From the NCBI GenBank assembly GCA_945877125.1, contig CAMCQT010000022.1, positions 1 through 49,697 of the forward strand: a stretch of DNA of 49,697 nucleotides, given 5' to 3'. Under the pieces are notes generated by a model that was given only the letters and a program-made list of their open reading frames with translations, was not told the origin of the DNA and did not search any database. Position 1 is the stretch's first letter. Every line of letters starts with the position of its first letter. Both the position numbers and the translations under genes were made by a program. This stretch comes from Candidatus Brevifilum fermentans (GTDB lineage: Bacteria; Chloroflexota; Anaerolineae; Anaerolineales; Villigracilaceae). Shown one piece after another: positions 34,674-44,107 of the stretch.

Positions 34674-34974
34674 ACTCCTCGGGCTTGGCGACCTTGACCG
34701 CATCATCCATGAACCTGCGCGGTTGTTGATCGTCACCATCCTTTCCACTGTCGAAAAAGCGGACTTTCTTTTTTTACAGCGCGAAACAAAATTAACCAAA
34801 GGCAATCTCTCTGCCCACCTCGGCAAACTCGAAGAGGCGGGTTACATCAAAATTGAAAAAACTTTCAAAGGAAAACTGCCCTTAACCATTTGCAATTTGA
34901 CCGCAAACGGGCGCAAGGCTTTTGAGCAATACCGCCAAAGGCTGATCCAGTTTATTGACACAACCTCAAAATGA
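34663..34974 (+). CDS. Winged-helix transcriptional regulator (HTH_27-like)
   Basis: 103 residues. A compact winged helix: LIVTILSTVEKADFLFLQRETKLTKGNLSAHLGKLEEAGYIKIEKTFKGK, with the recognition helix around TKGNLSAHLGKLEEAGY and the wing around IEKTFKGKLPL. This matches the short PadR/MarR-like group often called transcriptional regulator of the DUF/HTH_27 type. It overlaps the membrane-protein gene and probably binds the paired palindromes at 33986-34016, giving autoregulation (inference). Confidence 0.85.
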   Translation: MSHELLGLGDLDRIIHEPARLLIVTILSTVEKADFLFLQRETKLTKGNLSAHLGKLEEAGYIKIEKTFKGKLPLTICNLTANGRKAFEQYRQRLIQFIDTTSK

Positions 34975-35067
34975 ACCAGCTTATTGTATAAAACTTTTTG
35001 AAAACTGCTTGCAAGTCTGCCCTTTTCAATAAACTATACAATGGCGGTAAAATCAAGTTGATTAATT

Positions 35068-35781
35068 ATGACAATTATAGAATTACGCGAACTCAATAAA
35101 ACCTACTCCACCGCCGCTGGCGATTTTATGGCATTGAAAGATGTAAATCTCAAAGTCAACGCGGGCGAGTTTCTCGGCATTGTCGGCAAGTCTGGCGCGG
35201 GCAAATCCACTTTGCTCAACATGATCAACGGCGTGGATGAACTCAGCAGCGGCGAGGTCTTTGTGCATACCGATGGCAAAGCCCTGTCTGTGCATGATAT
35301 GAGCGAAGACGCGCGCGCCCTCTGGCGCGGACAAAATATGGGTGTGGTCTATCAATCGTTTCAACTTTTGCCCATGCTCACGCTCGTTGAAAACATCACC
35401 CTGCCGATGGACTTCTCCAATAATTTTCATCCGCGTAAATCACGTGACCGCGCAATGGAACTTCTGCAACTGATGGAACTCGAAGAACACGCCAACAAAC
35501 TCCCTGCTTTTATTTCTGGCGGACAGCAGCAGCGTGTAGCCATTGCGCGCGCCCTTGCTAACGACCCGCAAATTTTGGTCGCCGACGAGCCAACGGGCAG
35601 CCTCGACTCGATCACCGCCGATCATATTTTTGATGTCTTCGAGCATCTTGTCCGCGACCAGGGCAAAACCATCATCATGGTCACGCATGATATGGGGCTT
35701 GCCAATCGTTTCTCGCGCAGCCTGACTATTGCAGATGGGGAACTGCTGATCGAAACAGAATCAAGCGGGGGACGGAAATGA
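35068..35781 (+). CDS. ABC transporter ATPase (LolD/MacB-type)
   Basis: 237 residues with a complete ATPase: Walker [11 protein letters not shown]-loop YQSFQLL, signature [16 protein letters not shown], Walker [13 protein letters not shown] and H-loop VTHD. The pattern [11 protein letters not shown] and the short length fit ATPases that partner MacB/FtsX-type permeases; such a permease is at 41637. Its stop overlaps the next ATPase gene by 4 bp. Upstream, 34975-35067 shows TATACA near 35035 but no clear -35. Confidence 0.92.
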   Translation: MTIIELRELNKTYSTAAGDFMALKDVNLKVNAGEFLGIVGKSGAGKSTLLNMINGVDELSSGEVFVHTDGKALSVHDMSEDARALWRGQNMGVVYQSFQLLPMLTLVENITLPMDFSNNFHPRKSRDRAMELLQLMELEEHANKLPAFISGGQQQRVAIARALANDPQILVADEPTGSLDSITADHIFDVFEHLVRDQGKTIIMVTHDMGLANRFSRSLTIADGELLIETESSGGRK

Positions 35782-36944
35782 AAACGCCCGCGCTTCGCGC
35801 CCCGCTGAAAAAGGGTCCTGTCCAAGCGGCAGAATCCAACTCCCAAGCCATGATCGAACTACATGGCGTCGTCAAACGTTTCACCAATGCGGCGGGCGAA
35901 TTCACCGTCCTCAAAGGCGTTGACCTGACCATCAATCGCGGCGAATTCGTTTCCATTGTCGGCAAATCTGGCAGCGGAAAATCCACGCTGTTGAACATGG
36001 TCACAGGCATTGACCATCCCACCGAAGGTCAGGTGGTTGTGAACGGCTCGGATATTTACACAGGCGTCACCGAGAGTCAACGCTCTAATTGGCGCGGAAA
36101 AAACTTGGGCATCGTCTTTCAGTTCTTTCAGTTGCTGCCCATGCTGACCCTGCTTGAAAATGTAATGCTCCCCATGGATTACGTAAATTTATACGATTTC
36201 GATGACCGCCCCAAACGCGCCATGGAATTATTGATTCTGGTGGGTCTGGAAAAATTTGCAAACAAATTGCCCGTGCTGGTTTCGACAGGTCAACAGCAGC
36301 TTGCCGCCATCGCGCGCGCCATGGCATGTGATCCGCCCTTGCTGGTCGCTGACGAACCCACAGGCAACCTCGACACCCGCTCGGCAGATACGATCATTCA
36401 ATTGTTTGAAGGCTTTGTGGCACAAGGCAAAACCGTTGTGATGGTTACGCACGACCCGTCGTTGACCTCGCGCACAGACCGCAATATCATCATCTCAGAC
36501 GGCGAGATGATCAACGAGACGGTTTCAAAATCTCTGCCGCAGTTGAGACACCGTCACATGCTTGAGTTTACAAAGATCGTCGAAGACCGAATCTACCAGC
36601 CAGGTGAAACCATCATCGCGCGCGACCAGCCCGTGGACTATTTCTTTATGATCCGCAAAGGTCAAGTGGAAGTGGTTTTACTCGACAAGGAAAATCAGGA
36701 ATACATCGTCTCCCATTTGGGCAAAGGCGAATTCTTTGGCGACGTGGAATTATTGCACGGCGGCAAAGCCATTGCCAACGTCCGCGCGAGCGGCAGCGAA
36801 CCCGTTGAAGTGGTCATCATCCCCCGCGCAGATTTCATGAGCGTCATCAACGAATCTCCCATCACCGCCGAAGCCATTGGAAAAATTGTTCAAAAGCGCC
36901 TCGATGACCACAGAATTGCAGATCATCGGTCGGTAAATCGGTAA
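35778..36944 (+). CDS. ABC ATPase fused to a cyclic-nucleotide-binding (CRP-like) domain
   Basis: 388 residues. The ABC part has Walker A GKSGSGKST at 62-70, Q-loop (Q115), Walker B LLVADEP at 188-194 and H225. Its signature is VSTGQQQ (168-174) instead of LSGGQ, which may weaken or alter ATP hydrolysis. From about 262 a cNMP-binding domain begins: RIYQPGETIIARDQPVDYFF, then GEFFGDVELLHGG, which resembles the phosphate-binding cassette. It could make transport respond to cAMP, cGMP or another nucleotide. The fusion is unusual. It forms a heterodimer candidate with the ATPase encoded just upstream (4-bp overlap). Confidence 0.9.
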   Translation: MKTPALRAPLKKGPVQAAESNSQAMIELHGVVKRFTNAAGEFTVLKGVDLTINRGEFVSIVGKSGSGKSTLLNMVTGIDHPTEGQVVVNGSDIYTGVTESQRSNWRGKNLGIVFQFFQLLPMLTLLENVMLPMDYVNLYDFDDRPKRAMELLILVGLEKFANKLPVLVSTGQQQLAAIARAMACDPPLLVADEPTGNLDTRSADTIIQLFEGFVAQGKTVVMVTHDPSLTSRTDRNIIISDGEMINETVSKSLPQLRHRHMLEFTKIVEDRIYQPGETIIARDQPVDYFFMIRKGQVEVVLLDKENQEYIVSHLGKGEFFGDVELLHGGKAIANVRASGSEPVEVVIIPRADFMSVINESPITAEAIGKIVQKRLDDHRIADHRSVNR

Positions 36945-36964
36945 GTTGGTAGTTTGGTTTTTTT

Positions 36965-37000
36965 ATCCTTCATCCTTCATCCTTCATCATTCATCCTTTC
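36965..37000. repeat. TTCATCC repeat run directly before a start codon
   Basis: About five copies of CATCCTT/TCATCC run up to the base before the ATG at 37001, so the downstream gene lacks a visible ribosome-binding site. Same family as 12355-12387 and 12464-12494. Confidence 0.75.
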
Positions 37001-38893
37001 ATGAGCGACCCACGTAAACTTCCGCAAATTCTCTACATCGAAGACAGCGACGAAACCCGTTCGCTCGTGCGGCGTTTGCTTTCGCACAAGTACGTGGTGC
37101 TCGAAGCCGCCGATCCATTGGACGGTTTGCAGCTCGCAGAAGAAACGCATCCCAGCCTGATTCTGGTTGATCACAGTCTGCCGCACATGACAGGTAGTGA
37201 AGCCACTACACGTTTGCACAAAATGCTGCCCAACACACCGATTGTGATTGTCTCAGCAGATCTATCCACGGGCGCGCGCGAACGTGCGCTGGCGGCGGGC
37301 GCGGTGGGATTTATCACCAAGCCGATTGATGATGATTTCGTCGATCAAGTGGGTGAGTACCTCAACGGCAAAGTGGAAATTCTGGAAGATGCCGAAAAGC
37401 ACTTGCAGGCGTATCAGCAGGAATTGGTGGAACGCCTGGAAGGGAACATCCGCCAGTTGAGCAATACCGTGGCAAAGAACAAGCATCTGCTGCAACAGAA
37501 TGAGCGCATGTTTTCCATGTTGGAGCGCAGGCATAAATTGCTCGAAACCGCCGCGCGGGTTGGGCAAATGGTCACATCCATTTTAGATATGGACGAGTTG
37601 CTCAAACACACGGTCAATATTATTTGCAGTGAGTTCAGCTTTTATTATTCAGGTATTTTTCTGGTTTCAGAAGATGAGCAATGGGCGGTGCTGCGCGCGG
37701 GGTACGCGCTGGCAGGACGCAAGATGATGGCTGAAAATTATCGTCTGCACGTGGATGAAAAATCCATGATCGGCAACTCCATTATTCAGCAACAGGCGAA
37801 GATCGCCTTGGATGTGGCGGGCGAAGAGTCGCGCTTCAAGAATCCGTTTTTACCGAATACACGCTCCGAGATGGCTTTGCCGCTGGTCGTCCAGTCACAT
37901 GCGCTCGGCGCGTTGACCGTGCAAAGCGACCAACTCAACGCCTTCACCGAAGAGGATATTACATCCCTGCAAGCTATGGCAGATCAAATCGCGATTGCCA
38001 TTAATAACGCGCAGTTGATGTTCAAATTGGAAGCCGCCACCGCCGAGATCGTACGCACAAAAACTTTTGAAGCCATTGCCACCGCCACAGGTGAAGCCAT
38101 TCACTGGGTTGGCAATAAAGCCGCGCCGATCCCTGGCAGTGTGAAGCGTGTGCGTGAAGACTTGTTGTATATTCTCGCGCTCGCGGCACAGCTAAATGAA
38201 TCAGATGCGAAAAATGAATCTTTGGCGGCGGCAGTTGAAACGATCAAAGAAGAGGCGGAAGCAAAAGGCATTGACCTGAACCAGCTCCTCGTTGAGATGT
38301 CTGCGATGAAGAAGAATCGCTTGCAGGCATTGGTCAGCGTCGAATCGCTCATGGAAGATTTGGACATCGCCGAGAATAGCGCGGTCACGATCCTGAGCAT
38401 CAAGGAAGGCTTGATCGGTCCTGCGCGCCAGAGAAATGATTCGGTGGTGTCTTTGAGCGAAATGATCACGGACACGGTTGTCAACATGGGCTTGCCCGAC
38501 GGCGTAGTGGAGTTGGAGTGGGCAGAAAACATGCCGAACGCTTTTGTGGATGCGCGGCAAGTGGAGCAGGTCTTTAATAACTTAATCAAGAATTCGTGGG
38601 AAGCCATGTCGCAAACATCCGCGCCAAAGATTTTTGTAAAAGGGATGCGAGATGCGAACCCGAAATTTGTTTTGGTTACCATAAAAGATACGGGACCTGG
38701 CATACCCAAGGAAATACAGGAAAAAATTTGGGTCTCATTTTTTACAACGAAAGGCGGAAGCGGAGGCACGGGGCTTGGGCTTTCTTCTGTGATGCAAATT
38801 GTGAATCAACACGGCGGAAGTATTTCGCTGGAAAGTGAAGTTGGCAAAGGCGCCATGTTCTCGGTGCGCCTGCCAGTTGAAAAGAAAATATAA
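37001..38893 (+). CDS. Hybrid sensor histidine kinase: receiver-GAF-kinase
   Basis: 630 residues. Receiver domain at 8-120: IEDSDE, phosphoacceptor D57 (LILVDHSLPH) and K107 (ITKP). A coiled coil at about 130-180 leads to a GAF domain at about 185-345, with GRK..., ALDVAGEESRF and SEMALPLVVQS. The kinase core contains EAIHWVGNKAAPI with H368 as the likely phosphoacceptor. This box is unlike the usual HisKA H-box but is shared with the kinase at 39478. The ATPase has NNLIKNSWEAM, DTGPGIP and GGTGLGLSS. There is no membrane segment, so it senses a cytosolic signal. No ribosome-binding site is seen. Confidence 0.9.
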   Translation: MSDPRKLPQILYIEDSDETRSLVRRLLSHKYVVLEAADPLDGLQLAEETHPSLILVDHSLPHMTGSEATTRLHKMLPNTPIVIVSADLSTGARERALAAGAVGFITKPIDDDFVDQVGEYLNGKVEILEDAEKHLQAYQQELVERLEGNIRQLSNTVAKNKHLLQQNERMFSMLERRHKLLETAARVGQMVTSILDMDELLKHTVNIICSEFSFYYSGIFLVSEDEQWAVLRAGYALAGRKMMAENYRLHVDEKSMIGNSIIQQQAKIALDVAGEESRFKNPFLPNTRSEMALPLVVQSHALGALTVQSDQLNAFTEEDITSLQAMADQIAIAINNAQLMFKLEAATAEIVRTKTFEAIATATGEAIHWVGNKAAPIPGSVKRVREDLLYILALAAQLNESDAKNESLAAAVETIKEEAEAKGIDLNQLLVEMSAMKKNRLQALVSVESLMEDLDIAENSAVTILSIKEGLIGPARQRNDSVVSLSEMITDTVVNMGLPDGVVELEWAENMPNAFVDARQVEQVFNNLIKNSWEAMSQTSAPKIFVKGMRDANPKFVLVTIKDTGPGIPKEIQEKIWVSFFTTKGGSGGTGLGLSSVMQIVNQHGGSISLESEVGKGAMFSVRLPVEKKI

Positions 38894-38955
38894 AACCTGA
38901 CAGGTTTCCGTAAATCAATTTGGTAATCAGGTATTTTGTGAAACCTGTCAGGTTT
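38893..38955. repeat. AAACCTGACAGGTTT inverted repeat between kinase and regulator genes
   Basis: AAACCTGACAGGTTT at 38893-38907 and AAACCTGTCAGGTTT at 38941-38955. The same core forms the palindrome inside the nuclease gene at 3828-3860. Confidence 0.9.
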
Positions 38956-38983
38956 AATTAACAACAAAATTTTTGGAGGATGA

Positions 38984-39367
38984 ATGACAACAGTTCTTTT
39001 GGTGGACGACGAGAAGTTGATTTTGCGAAGCCTTGAAAAAACACTTTTGCGCGCAGGCTTTGACGTGATCACGGCATCAGATTGTAAAAGTGGCAGCGAA
39101 ATTTTTGCACAAAATTTAGACACGATCAACATTGCGGTGCTGGATTTGAATATGCCGAGTTTTGACGGCACGCCCAAAACAGGCGCAGGCTTGGATCTGC
39201 TCGCAGATCTCAAAAAGCAAAAGTCATCCGTGCCTGTGGTCATTCTCACTGCGTATGATGAAGTGACCAAAGCCAAGGAATCAGTCTCAGGCGGCGCGAG
39301 CGCGTTCTTCGTCAAAGGACGTGAGCAGGGGCTGGTGGATTTGATTCAGAAAATATTACAGGCTTAA
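38984..39367 (+). CDS. Single-domain response regulator (CheY-like)
   Basis: 127 residues forming one receiver domain: LLVDDEK (D8, D9), phosphoacceptor D54 in AVLDLNMP, T89 in ILTAYDE and K111 in FFVKGRE. The usual KP is KG here. It has no output domain, so it probably passes phosphate between the two flanking kinases or acts by protein contact. GGAGG lies upstream. Confidence 0.9.
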   Translation: MTTVLLVDDEKLILRSLEKTLLRAGFDVITASDCKSGSEIFAQNLDTINIAVLDLNMPSFDGTPKTGAGLDLLADLKKQKSSVPVVILTAYDEVTKAKESVSGGASAFFVKGREQGLVDLIQKILQA

Positions 39368-39389
39368 GATCGAATGGGTTGAAAGTTAC

Positions 39390-39456
39390 AGGTTTACAGG
39401 TTGCAAGTTAATCATTGAACCTGCAACTTGCAAACCTTCCAACCTGCAAACCTTAA
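39390..39456. repeat. AGGTTGCAAGTT...AACCTGCAACTTGCAAACC repeat
   Basis: Inverted arms around 39390-39409 and 39418-39437, with further CAAACCTTCC/CCTGCAAACC words. Related words occur near 46820-46855 and 46976-46999. Confidence 0.75.
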
Positions 39457-39477
39457 CTTATAAAAAAAGAGGTAACC

Positions 39478-41547
39478 ATGACAAACGATATTCACAGACA
39501 TGCAACATTATTGAAAGCCGCTGCGCGCGCTGCCAAGAACATCACCACCATTCTTGATCCGTATGAACTGCTTCAACGCACGGTGGATATTATCTGCGAT
39601 GAATTTGGTTTTTATTACGCGGGCGTATTTTTGCTCGATGACTTGAATCAATACGCCGTCCTGAAAGCGGGGCGCGGCGAAGCGGGCAGGACGATGATCA
39701 ACGGCGGACATAAACTCGCTATCGGCGGAAACTCGATGATCGGCGCATCCATCGCGAATCGTCAGGGACGCATCGCGCTCGACGTTGGGGCTGAGGCGGT
39801 TTTCTTTGAGAATCCCCACCTCCCGAAGACCCGCTCCGAGATGGCGCTTCCGCTGGTCGTGGGTGATGAAGCCATCGGCGCGCTGACCGTTCAATCCACC
39901 GAAGAAGCCGCCTTCCACGATGAAGACATCGCCGCGCTGCAAACAATGGCAGATCAACTGGCGATTGCCATTCAAAATTCAAACCTGCACCGTCAGGCGG
40001 AGCGCCGCTCGCGTTTGTTGAAAGCCGCCAACCGCGTGGGCAAGGAAGTCACATCCATTTTGGATTTGGAAACTTTGCTTCCGCACACGGTCAACATTAT
40101 TTGCGAAGCCTACGGACTGTACTACGCGGGCGTCTTCCTTTTAGATGACGCGGGCGAGTATGCTGTCCTCCGCGCTGGTTATGGCAAGGCTGGCAAGGCG
40201 ATGGTTGCCGACGGCCACAAGCTCAAGATCGGCACAGATTCAATGATCGGCGCGTGTATCGCCATGAGCGAAGCGCGTATCGCATTGGATGTCGGCGAAG
40301 AGCGCGTGCATTTCAAGAATCCGCATTTGCCGCACACCCGTTCCGAAATGGCGCTGCCACTAATTTACGGCGGCAGAGTCTTGGGCGCGGTCACCATTCA
40401 AAGCTCGGAAGAACGCGCATTCAGCGAAGACGACATCACCACTTTGCTGACCATGGCAGAGCATTTGGCGGTTGCCATTAACAACGCGCGTCTGCTCGAA
40501 GAACTCAAGGAAGCGCACAATGAAATTTTGCGCAACAAAGTGTTCGAAGCGCTGACCACAGCCTCCACCGAAGCCATCCACTGGATCGGCAATAAGACCC
40601 TGCCCATTTCGCTGACCATCACCCGCTTGCGCGAAGAAATTGCAGAAGGCAAAGTTGACCTTGATTCCCTGCGCGAAGACCTCGATATGATCGCCGAAAG
40701 CGCGACGCAAATCACACAGGTCAAGGAACAGTTGATCGGCGCCGTGCGCGAACAAAAACCGCGTGCCGTGCTGTTCGCTGATGTGTTGCAGACCGCCGCG
40801 CATCAACGTGATTTCTCCGAGAATGCGCTCAAAGTTGAAATTGACCCAGCCTCTGCGTATGTTATTGCAGATAGCACCCAGCTCACGCGTGCGCTTGGCA
40901 ATATTTTGCAAAACGCTGCCGAAGCAGGCGCGAAGTCTGTCAAGGTCAGTGTGCGCCCAACCGAAGAACGCGGCACGCTTGAGATCGACATCGAAGACGA
41001 TGGCGCAGGCATGAGTGAGGATGTCATGCGTAAGGCATGGTCGCCTTTCTTTACCACGCACGGCGTTGAACATCACGGTCTCGGCTTGCCCGCCACCATG
41101 CACGTTGTCTCGCAAGCGCAGGGACATATCACACTGGTCAGTGAAGCGGGCAAAGGCACAACGGTTGCCATGTTCATGCCCCGCGGACATGCGAATGATG
41201 AACCCATCGAAACAGGCAGTGTCAAGAATATTTTGTTGATCGACGACAACGATGATTGGGCAAAACTTTTTGCGAAACTGCTCAAAGATACAAAAGTCAA
41301 ATTGACTCAGTCCACGGATTTGAACAAACTCCCTGCCGCTGACTTGATTCTAGTGGATGAAAACATCGCCACCCTTTCTCTAACAGATGTGCTGTTTGCG
41401 CTTTCAAAGGCAGGACTGACCTCGAAGACAGTTGTCCTCACTTCTGCCATCAACCCCGAACGCGTCACAAAACTCCTGCGTGGCGGCGTAAAAGACGTGA
41501 ATTTGAAACCTTATTCTGGCAGTGAAATAAGCGAATTGTTGAAGTAA
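39478..41547 (+). CDS. Hybrid sensor histidine kinase: GAF-GAF-kinase-receiver
   Basis: 689 residues. Two GAF domains at about 5-170 and 180-340 are close copies of each other (for example GNSMIGASIANRQGRIALDV and TDSMIGACIAMSEARIALDV), and they resemble the GAF of the kinase at 37001. The kinase core has EAIHWIGNKTLPI with H368, then an ATPase domain with NAAEAG, DDGAGMS and HHGLGLPATMH. A C-terminal receiver starts NILLIDDNDDW, with phosphoacceptor D in LILVDENI and K in NLKPY. No membrane segment. With the other kinase and the CheY-like protein it forms a phosphorelay candidate, encoded inside the exporter locus. Confidence 0.9.
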   Translation: MTNDIHRHATLLKAAARAAKNITTILDPYELLQRTVDIICDEFGFYYAGVFLLDDLNQYAVLKAGRGEAGRTMINGGHKLAIGGNSMIGASIANRQGRIALDVGAEAVFFENPHLPKTRSEMALPLVVGDEAIGALTVQSTEEAAFHDEDIAALQTMADQLAIAIQNSNLHRQAERRSRLLKAANRVGKEVTSILDLETLLPHTVNIICEAYGLYYAGVFLLDDAGEYAVLRAGYGKAGKAMVADGHKLKIGTDSMIGACIAMSEARIALDVGEERVHFKNPHLPHTRSEMALPLIYGGRVLGAVTIQSSEERAFSEDDITTLLTMAEHLAVAINNARLLEELKEAHNEILRNKVFEALTTASTEAIHWIGNKTLPISLTITRLREEIAEGKVDLDSLREDLDMIAESATQITQVKEQLIGAVREQKPRAVLFADVLQTAAHQRDFSENALKVEIDPASAYVIADSTQLTRALGNILQNAAEAGAKSVKVSVRPTEERGTLEIDIEDDGAGMSEDVMRKAWSPFFTTHGVEHHGLGLPATMHVVSQAQGHITLVSEAGKGTTVAMFMPRGHANDEPIETGSVKNILLIDDNDDWAKLFAKLLKDTKVKLTQSTDLNKLPAADLILVDENIATLSLTDVLFALSKAGLTSKTVVLTSAINPERVTKLLRGGVKDVNLKPYSGSEISELLK

Positions 41548-41562
41548 AACCCCCATCCCCAA

Positions 41563-41626
41563 CCCTTCCCCCTATTTGGGGGAAGGGCGTGCCCTCTCCC
41601 ATTTTGGGAGAGGGCTAGGGTGAGGG
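41563..41626. repeat. CCCTTCCCCC / CCCTCTCCC inverted repeats with GGGTGAGGG end
   Basis: CCCTTCCCCC pairs with GGGGGAAGGG, and CCCTCTCCC with GGGAGAGGG, followed by CTAGGGTGAGGG. Related to the element in the isopentenyl phosphate kinase gene (10649-10690). Its end runs into the AAAGG ribosome-binding site of the permease gene. Confidence 0.88.
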
Positions 41627-41636
41627 AAAGGTAATT

Positions 41637-44072
41637 ATGCGACCAAGATGGCGTAAAGTTTTACATGATCTATGGGATAACAAAGCCCGTACACTGCTGG
41701 TGGTTTTTTCCATTGCAGTGGGCGTATTTTCGATTGGAGTGATTTCTGGCGCATATCAGATCATCTCTAATGATATGAGTATTTCCTATGCGGCGAATCA
41801 TCCAGCCAACGTTGAGATTCGCATGGAAAACTTCGATGAGGATATCCTTTCGACAGTCCGCAACGCGCGCGGGGTGGGAGAGGCAGAAGCGCGGCGCGTG
41901 GTCAACTTCCGCGTGCAGGAGGAGGGCAGCGGTCAGTGGGTCTCGCTGGATGTGGTGGCGCTGGAAGACTTCGACAAGAACAAGGTTAATTTACTGGTAC
42001 CCGTTTTGGGCGCGGTCAGGGCGGATAAGAATGAGGTTCTTTTGGAGAAGGACGCGCTTAAGAAACTCGATGTCGCAGTGGGTGATGAACTGGTCTTCGA
42101 ACTGTCTGACGGCTTGACCAAGAAATTGAAGATTGTCGGCATTGTGCAAGATGTCAGCACGGGCGCAGGTGACTTTCTCGCTCCGCCCTTTGCTTATATC
42201 GATATGAAGACCATGCCGACCCTGCGTCAGCCTAAGTTATACAATCGCGCCTATGTGACTGTTGCCGAAGATCAGGAAAATATTGACCACATCCGCGAGG
42301 TGGGCGGGGATTTAAAGGATAAACTTGAAAAGAACGGCGTGACCGTCAGCCGCATCCGCTCCTCGGAAACACATAAACATCCGCTTGGAGATACGGTCAA
42401 CGCTATCCTTGGCATTTTGCTGGCGCTTGGAATTTTGATCGTCTTCCTTTCAAGCTCGCTTATCGCAAACACCCTGAGCGCGTTGTTGAGTCAGCACCTG
42501 CGGCATATCGGCGTTATCAAATTGGTGGGCGGCAGAAGAAACCAGGTCTTTTTCATGTACTTCACGCTCATCATGGCTTTTGCTATTTTGGCTTTGTTGA
42601 TTGCCGTTCCATTGGGCGGCGTGGGCGCGTACAGTTTGTCATCATTTATTGCCGAGACCCTGCGCTTTAATTTGCTCGGCTATCGCATTGTGCCGCTGGC
42701 ATTCCTCATTCAAATTGCGGTCGGGTTGCTGGTGCCGATTGTTGCGGGACTCGCGCCCGTCATCAGCGGATCGGGAATCACGGTTCTGCGTGCGCTCAGC
42801 GGCGACCTGGCTGGCGACGAGAATAAGCCGCACAAGCAGGGTGAGCAGGAACATGTCTCGTGGGTAGATGCCCTGTTGCTGCGCCTGACTCTCATGTTCG
42901 CCGCGCGCGGCATTCATTTTCCGCGCCCGTTCATTATCTCTCTGCGAAATACCTTCCGCCGCCGCGGACGTTTAATGCTGACCCTCTTCACTCTCACGAT
43001 GGGTGGCGCAATTTTCATCGCGGTCTTCAATGTCCGCGTCACCTTGCATGATTACATCGGCTCCATTCAAAATTATTTCCGCGCCGATGTGACAGTGGAT
43101 TTTGATGAACCCTACCGCCTGCGTGAAGTGGAACAATTCGGCTTGCAGGTGGAAGGTGTGCAGCACGTGGAAGGCTGGCAATATACCAGCATTGAACTGC
43201 TTTATCCCGATGATACGGTTGCAGAAAATTCCTTCGTCCTGGCGCCGCCTGCCGAGAGTACATTGGTCACCCCGCTGCTCACGGCGGGACGCTGGATCCG
43301 CAAGGACGACGTCCGCAAACTGGCGATCAGCGAAGCCGCGCTTGTCTCATTCCCAAACCTCAAACCTGGCGACTATCTGAAAATCAAGATCAACGGGCGC
43401 AAGGAAAACTGGGAGGTGGTCGGCATCTTCAAATTTGTTGACCAGCAAGGCATCGTGGCGTACGCGCCCTACGAATACATCTCGCAGATTTCGAACCTTG
43501 CCAATCAATCCTATTCCTTCCGTGTGGTCACAGATCAGCATGACCGCGTCTATCAGGACATGATGGCAGAAAGGCTCGATGATTACTTTCGCCAGAGCGG
43601 GTTCAAGGTGCGGAAATCCGAATCAGGCTTATCCTCAATGGATACTGCTTCGGAGAGTTTGGATATTCTGGTGATTTTCCTGCTCATCATGGCTATTCTC
43701 ACCGCCATTGTCGGCGCCATGGGCTTGACTGGCACAATGAGCATGAATGTCATGGAACGCACGCGCGAAATTGGAATCATGCGCGCCATCGGCGCCGATG
43801 ACCGCGCCGTGATGCGGACGGTACTTGCTGAAGGTTTTGTGATCGGGTTTATCTCCTTCGTGTTGGCAATCTTCCTGTCCATCCCATTCACGTACGCGCT
43901 TTCAGATATTGTCAGTTCGGCAGTTTTTCAAACACCGATCAAAGTAGTTTTTACATTTTTAGGCTACGCCATCTGGCTTGGATTGGTGCTTTTGCTTTCG
44001 GTGCTTGGCTCCATTTTGCCCGCCCGCAGCGCAGCCCGTTTGACCATCCGAGAAGTATTGTCGTACGAATAA
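41637..44072 (+). CDS. MacB/FtsX-type ABC permease (two-module)
   Basis: 811 residues. An N-terminal helix (about 18-40) is followed by an extracytoplasmic domain to about 255, then helices at about 260-285, 305-335 and 355-385 (first FtsX module). The pattern repeats: helix about 455-475, external domain to about 680, helices at about 685-710, 740-765 and 775-805, ending PARSAARLTIREVLSYE. The family drives a mechanical extracytoplasmic change (MacB, LolCDE) rather than a channel. The two ATPases at 35068-36944 and the HlyD-type lipoprotein next to it are natural partners. Confidence 0.92.
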   Translation: MRPRWRKVLHDLWDNKARTLLVVFSIAVGVFSIGVISGAYQIISNDMSISYAANHPANVEIRMENFDEDILSTVRNARGVGEAEARRVVNFRVQEEGSGQWVSLDVVALEDFDKNKVNLLVPVLGAVRADKNEVLLEKDALKKLDVAVGDELVFELSDGLTKKLKIVGIVQDVSTGAGDFLAPPFAYIDMKTMPTLRQPKLYNRAYVTVAEDQENIDHIREVGGDLKDKLEKNGVTVSRIRSSETHKHPLGDTVNAILGILLALGILIVFLSSSLIANTLSALLSQHLRHIGVIKLVGGRRNQVFFMYFTLIMAFAILALLIAVPLGGVGAYSLSSFIAETLRFNLLGYRIVPLAFLIQIAVGLLVPIVAGLAPVISGSGITVLRALSGDLAGDENKPHKQGEQEHVSWVDALLLRLTLMFAARGIHFPRPFIISLRNTFRRRGRLMLTLFTLTMGGAIFIAVFNVRVTLHDYIGSIQNYFRADVTVDFDEPYRLREVEQFGLQVEGVQHVEGWQYTSIELLYPDDTVAENSFVLAPPAESTLVTPLLTAGRWIRKDDVRKLAISEAALVSFPNLKPGDYLKIKINGRKENWEVVGIFKFVDQQGIVAYAPYEYISQISNLANQSYSFRVVTDQHDRVYQDMMAERLDDYFRQSGFKVRKSESGLSSMDTASESLDILVIFLLIMAILTAIVGAMGLTGTMSMNVMERTREIGIMRAIGADDRAVMRTVLAEGFVIGFISFVLAIFLSIPFTYALSDIVSSAVFQTPIKVVFTFLGYAIWLGLVLLLSVLGSILPARSAARLTIREVLSYE

Positions 44073-44107
44073 TTCACGTCACACCTGCACTTGCGTGCTG
44101 GTGCAAG

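Noticed and set aside
37248-37460. Small overlapping open frames in the receiver region
   Set aside because: They are alternate frames of a conserved receiver domain.
38101-38769. 222-residue minus-strand open frame in the first GAF kinase gene
   Set aside because: It is antisense to a conserved kinase core, is Ser/Thr-rich, and has no start signals.
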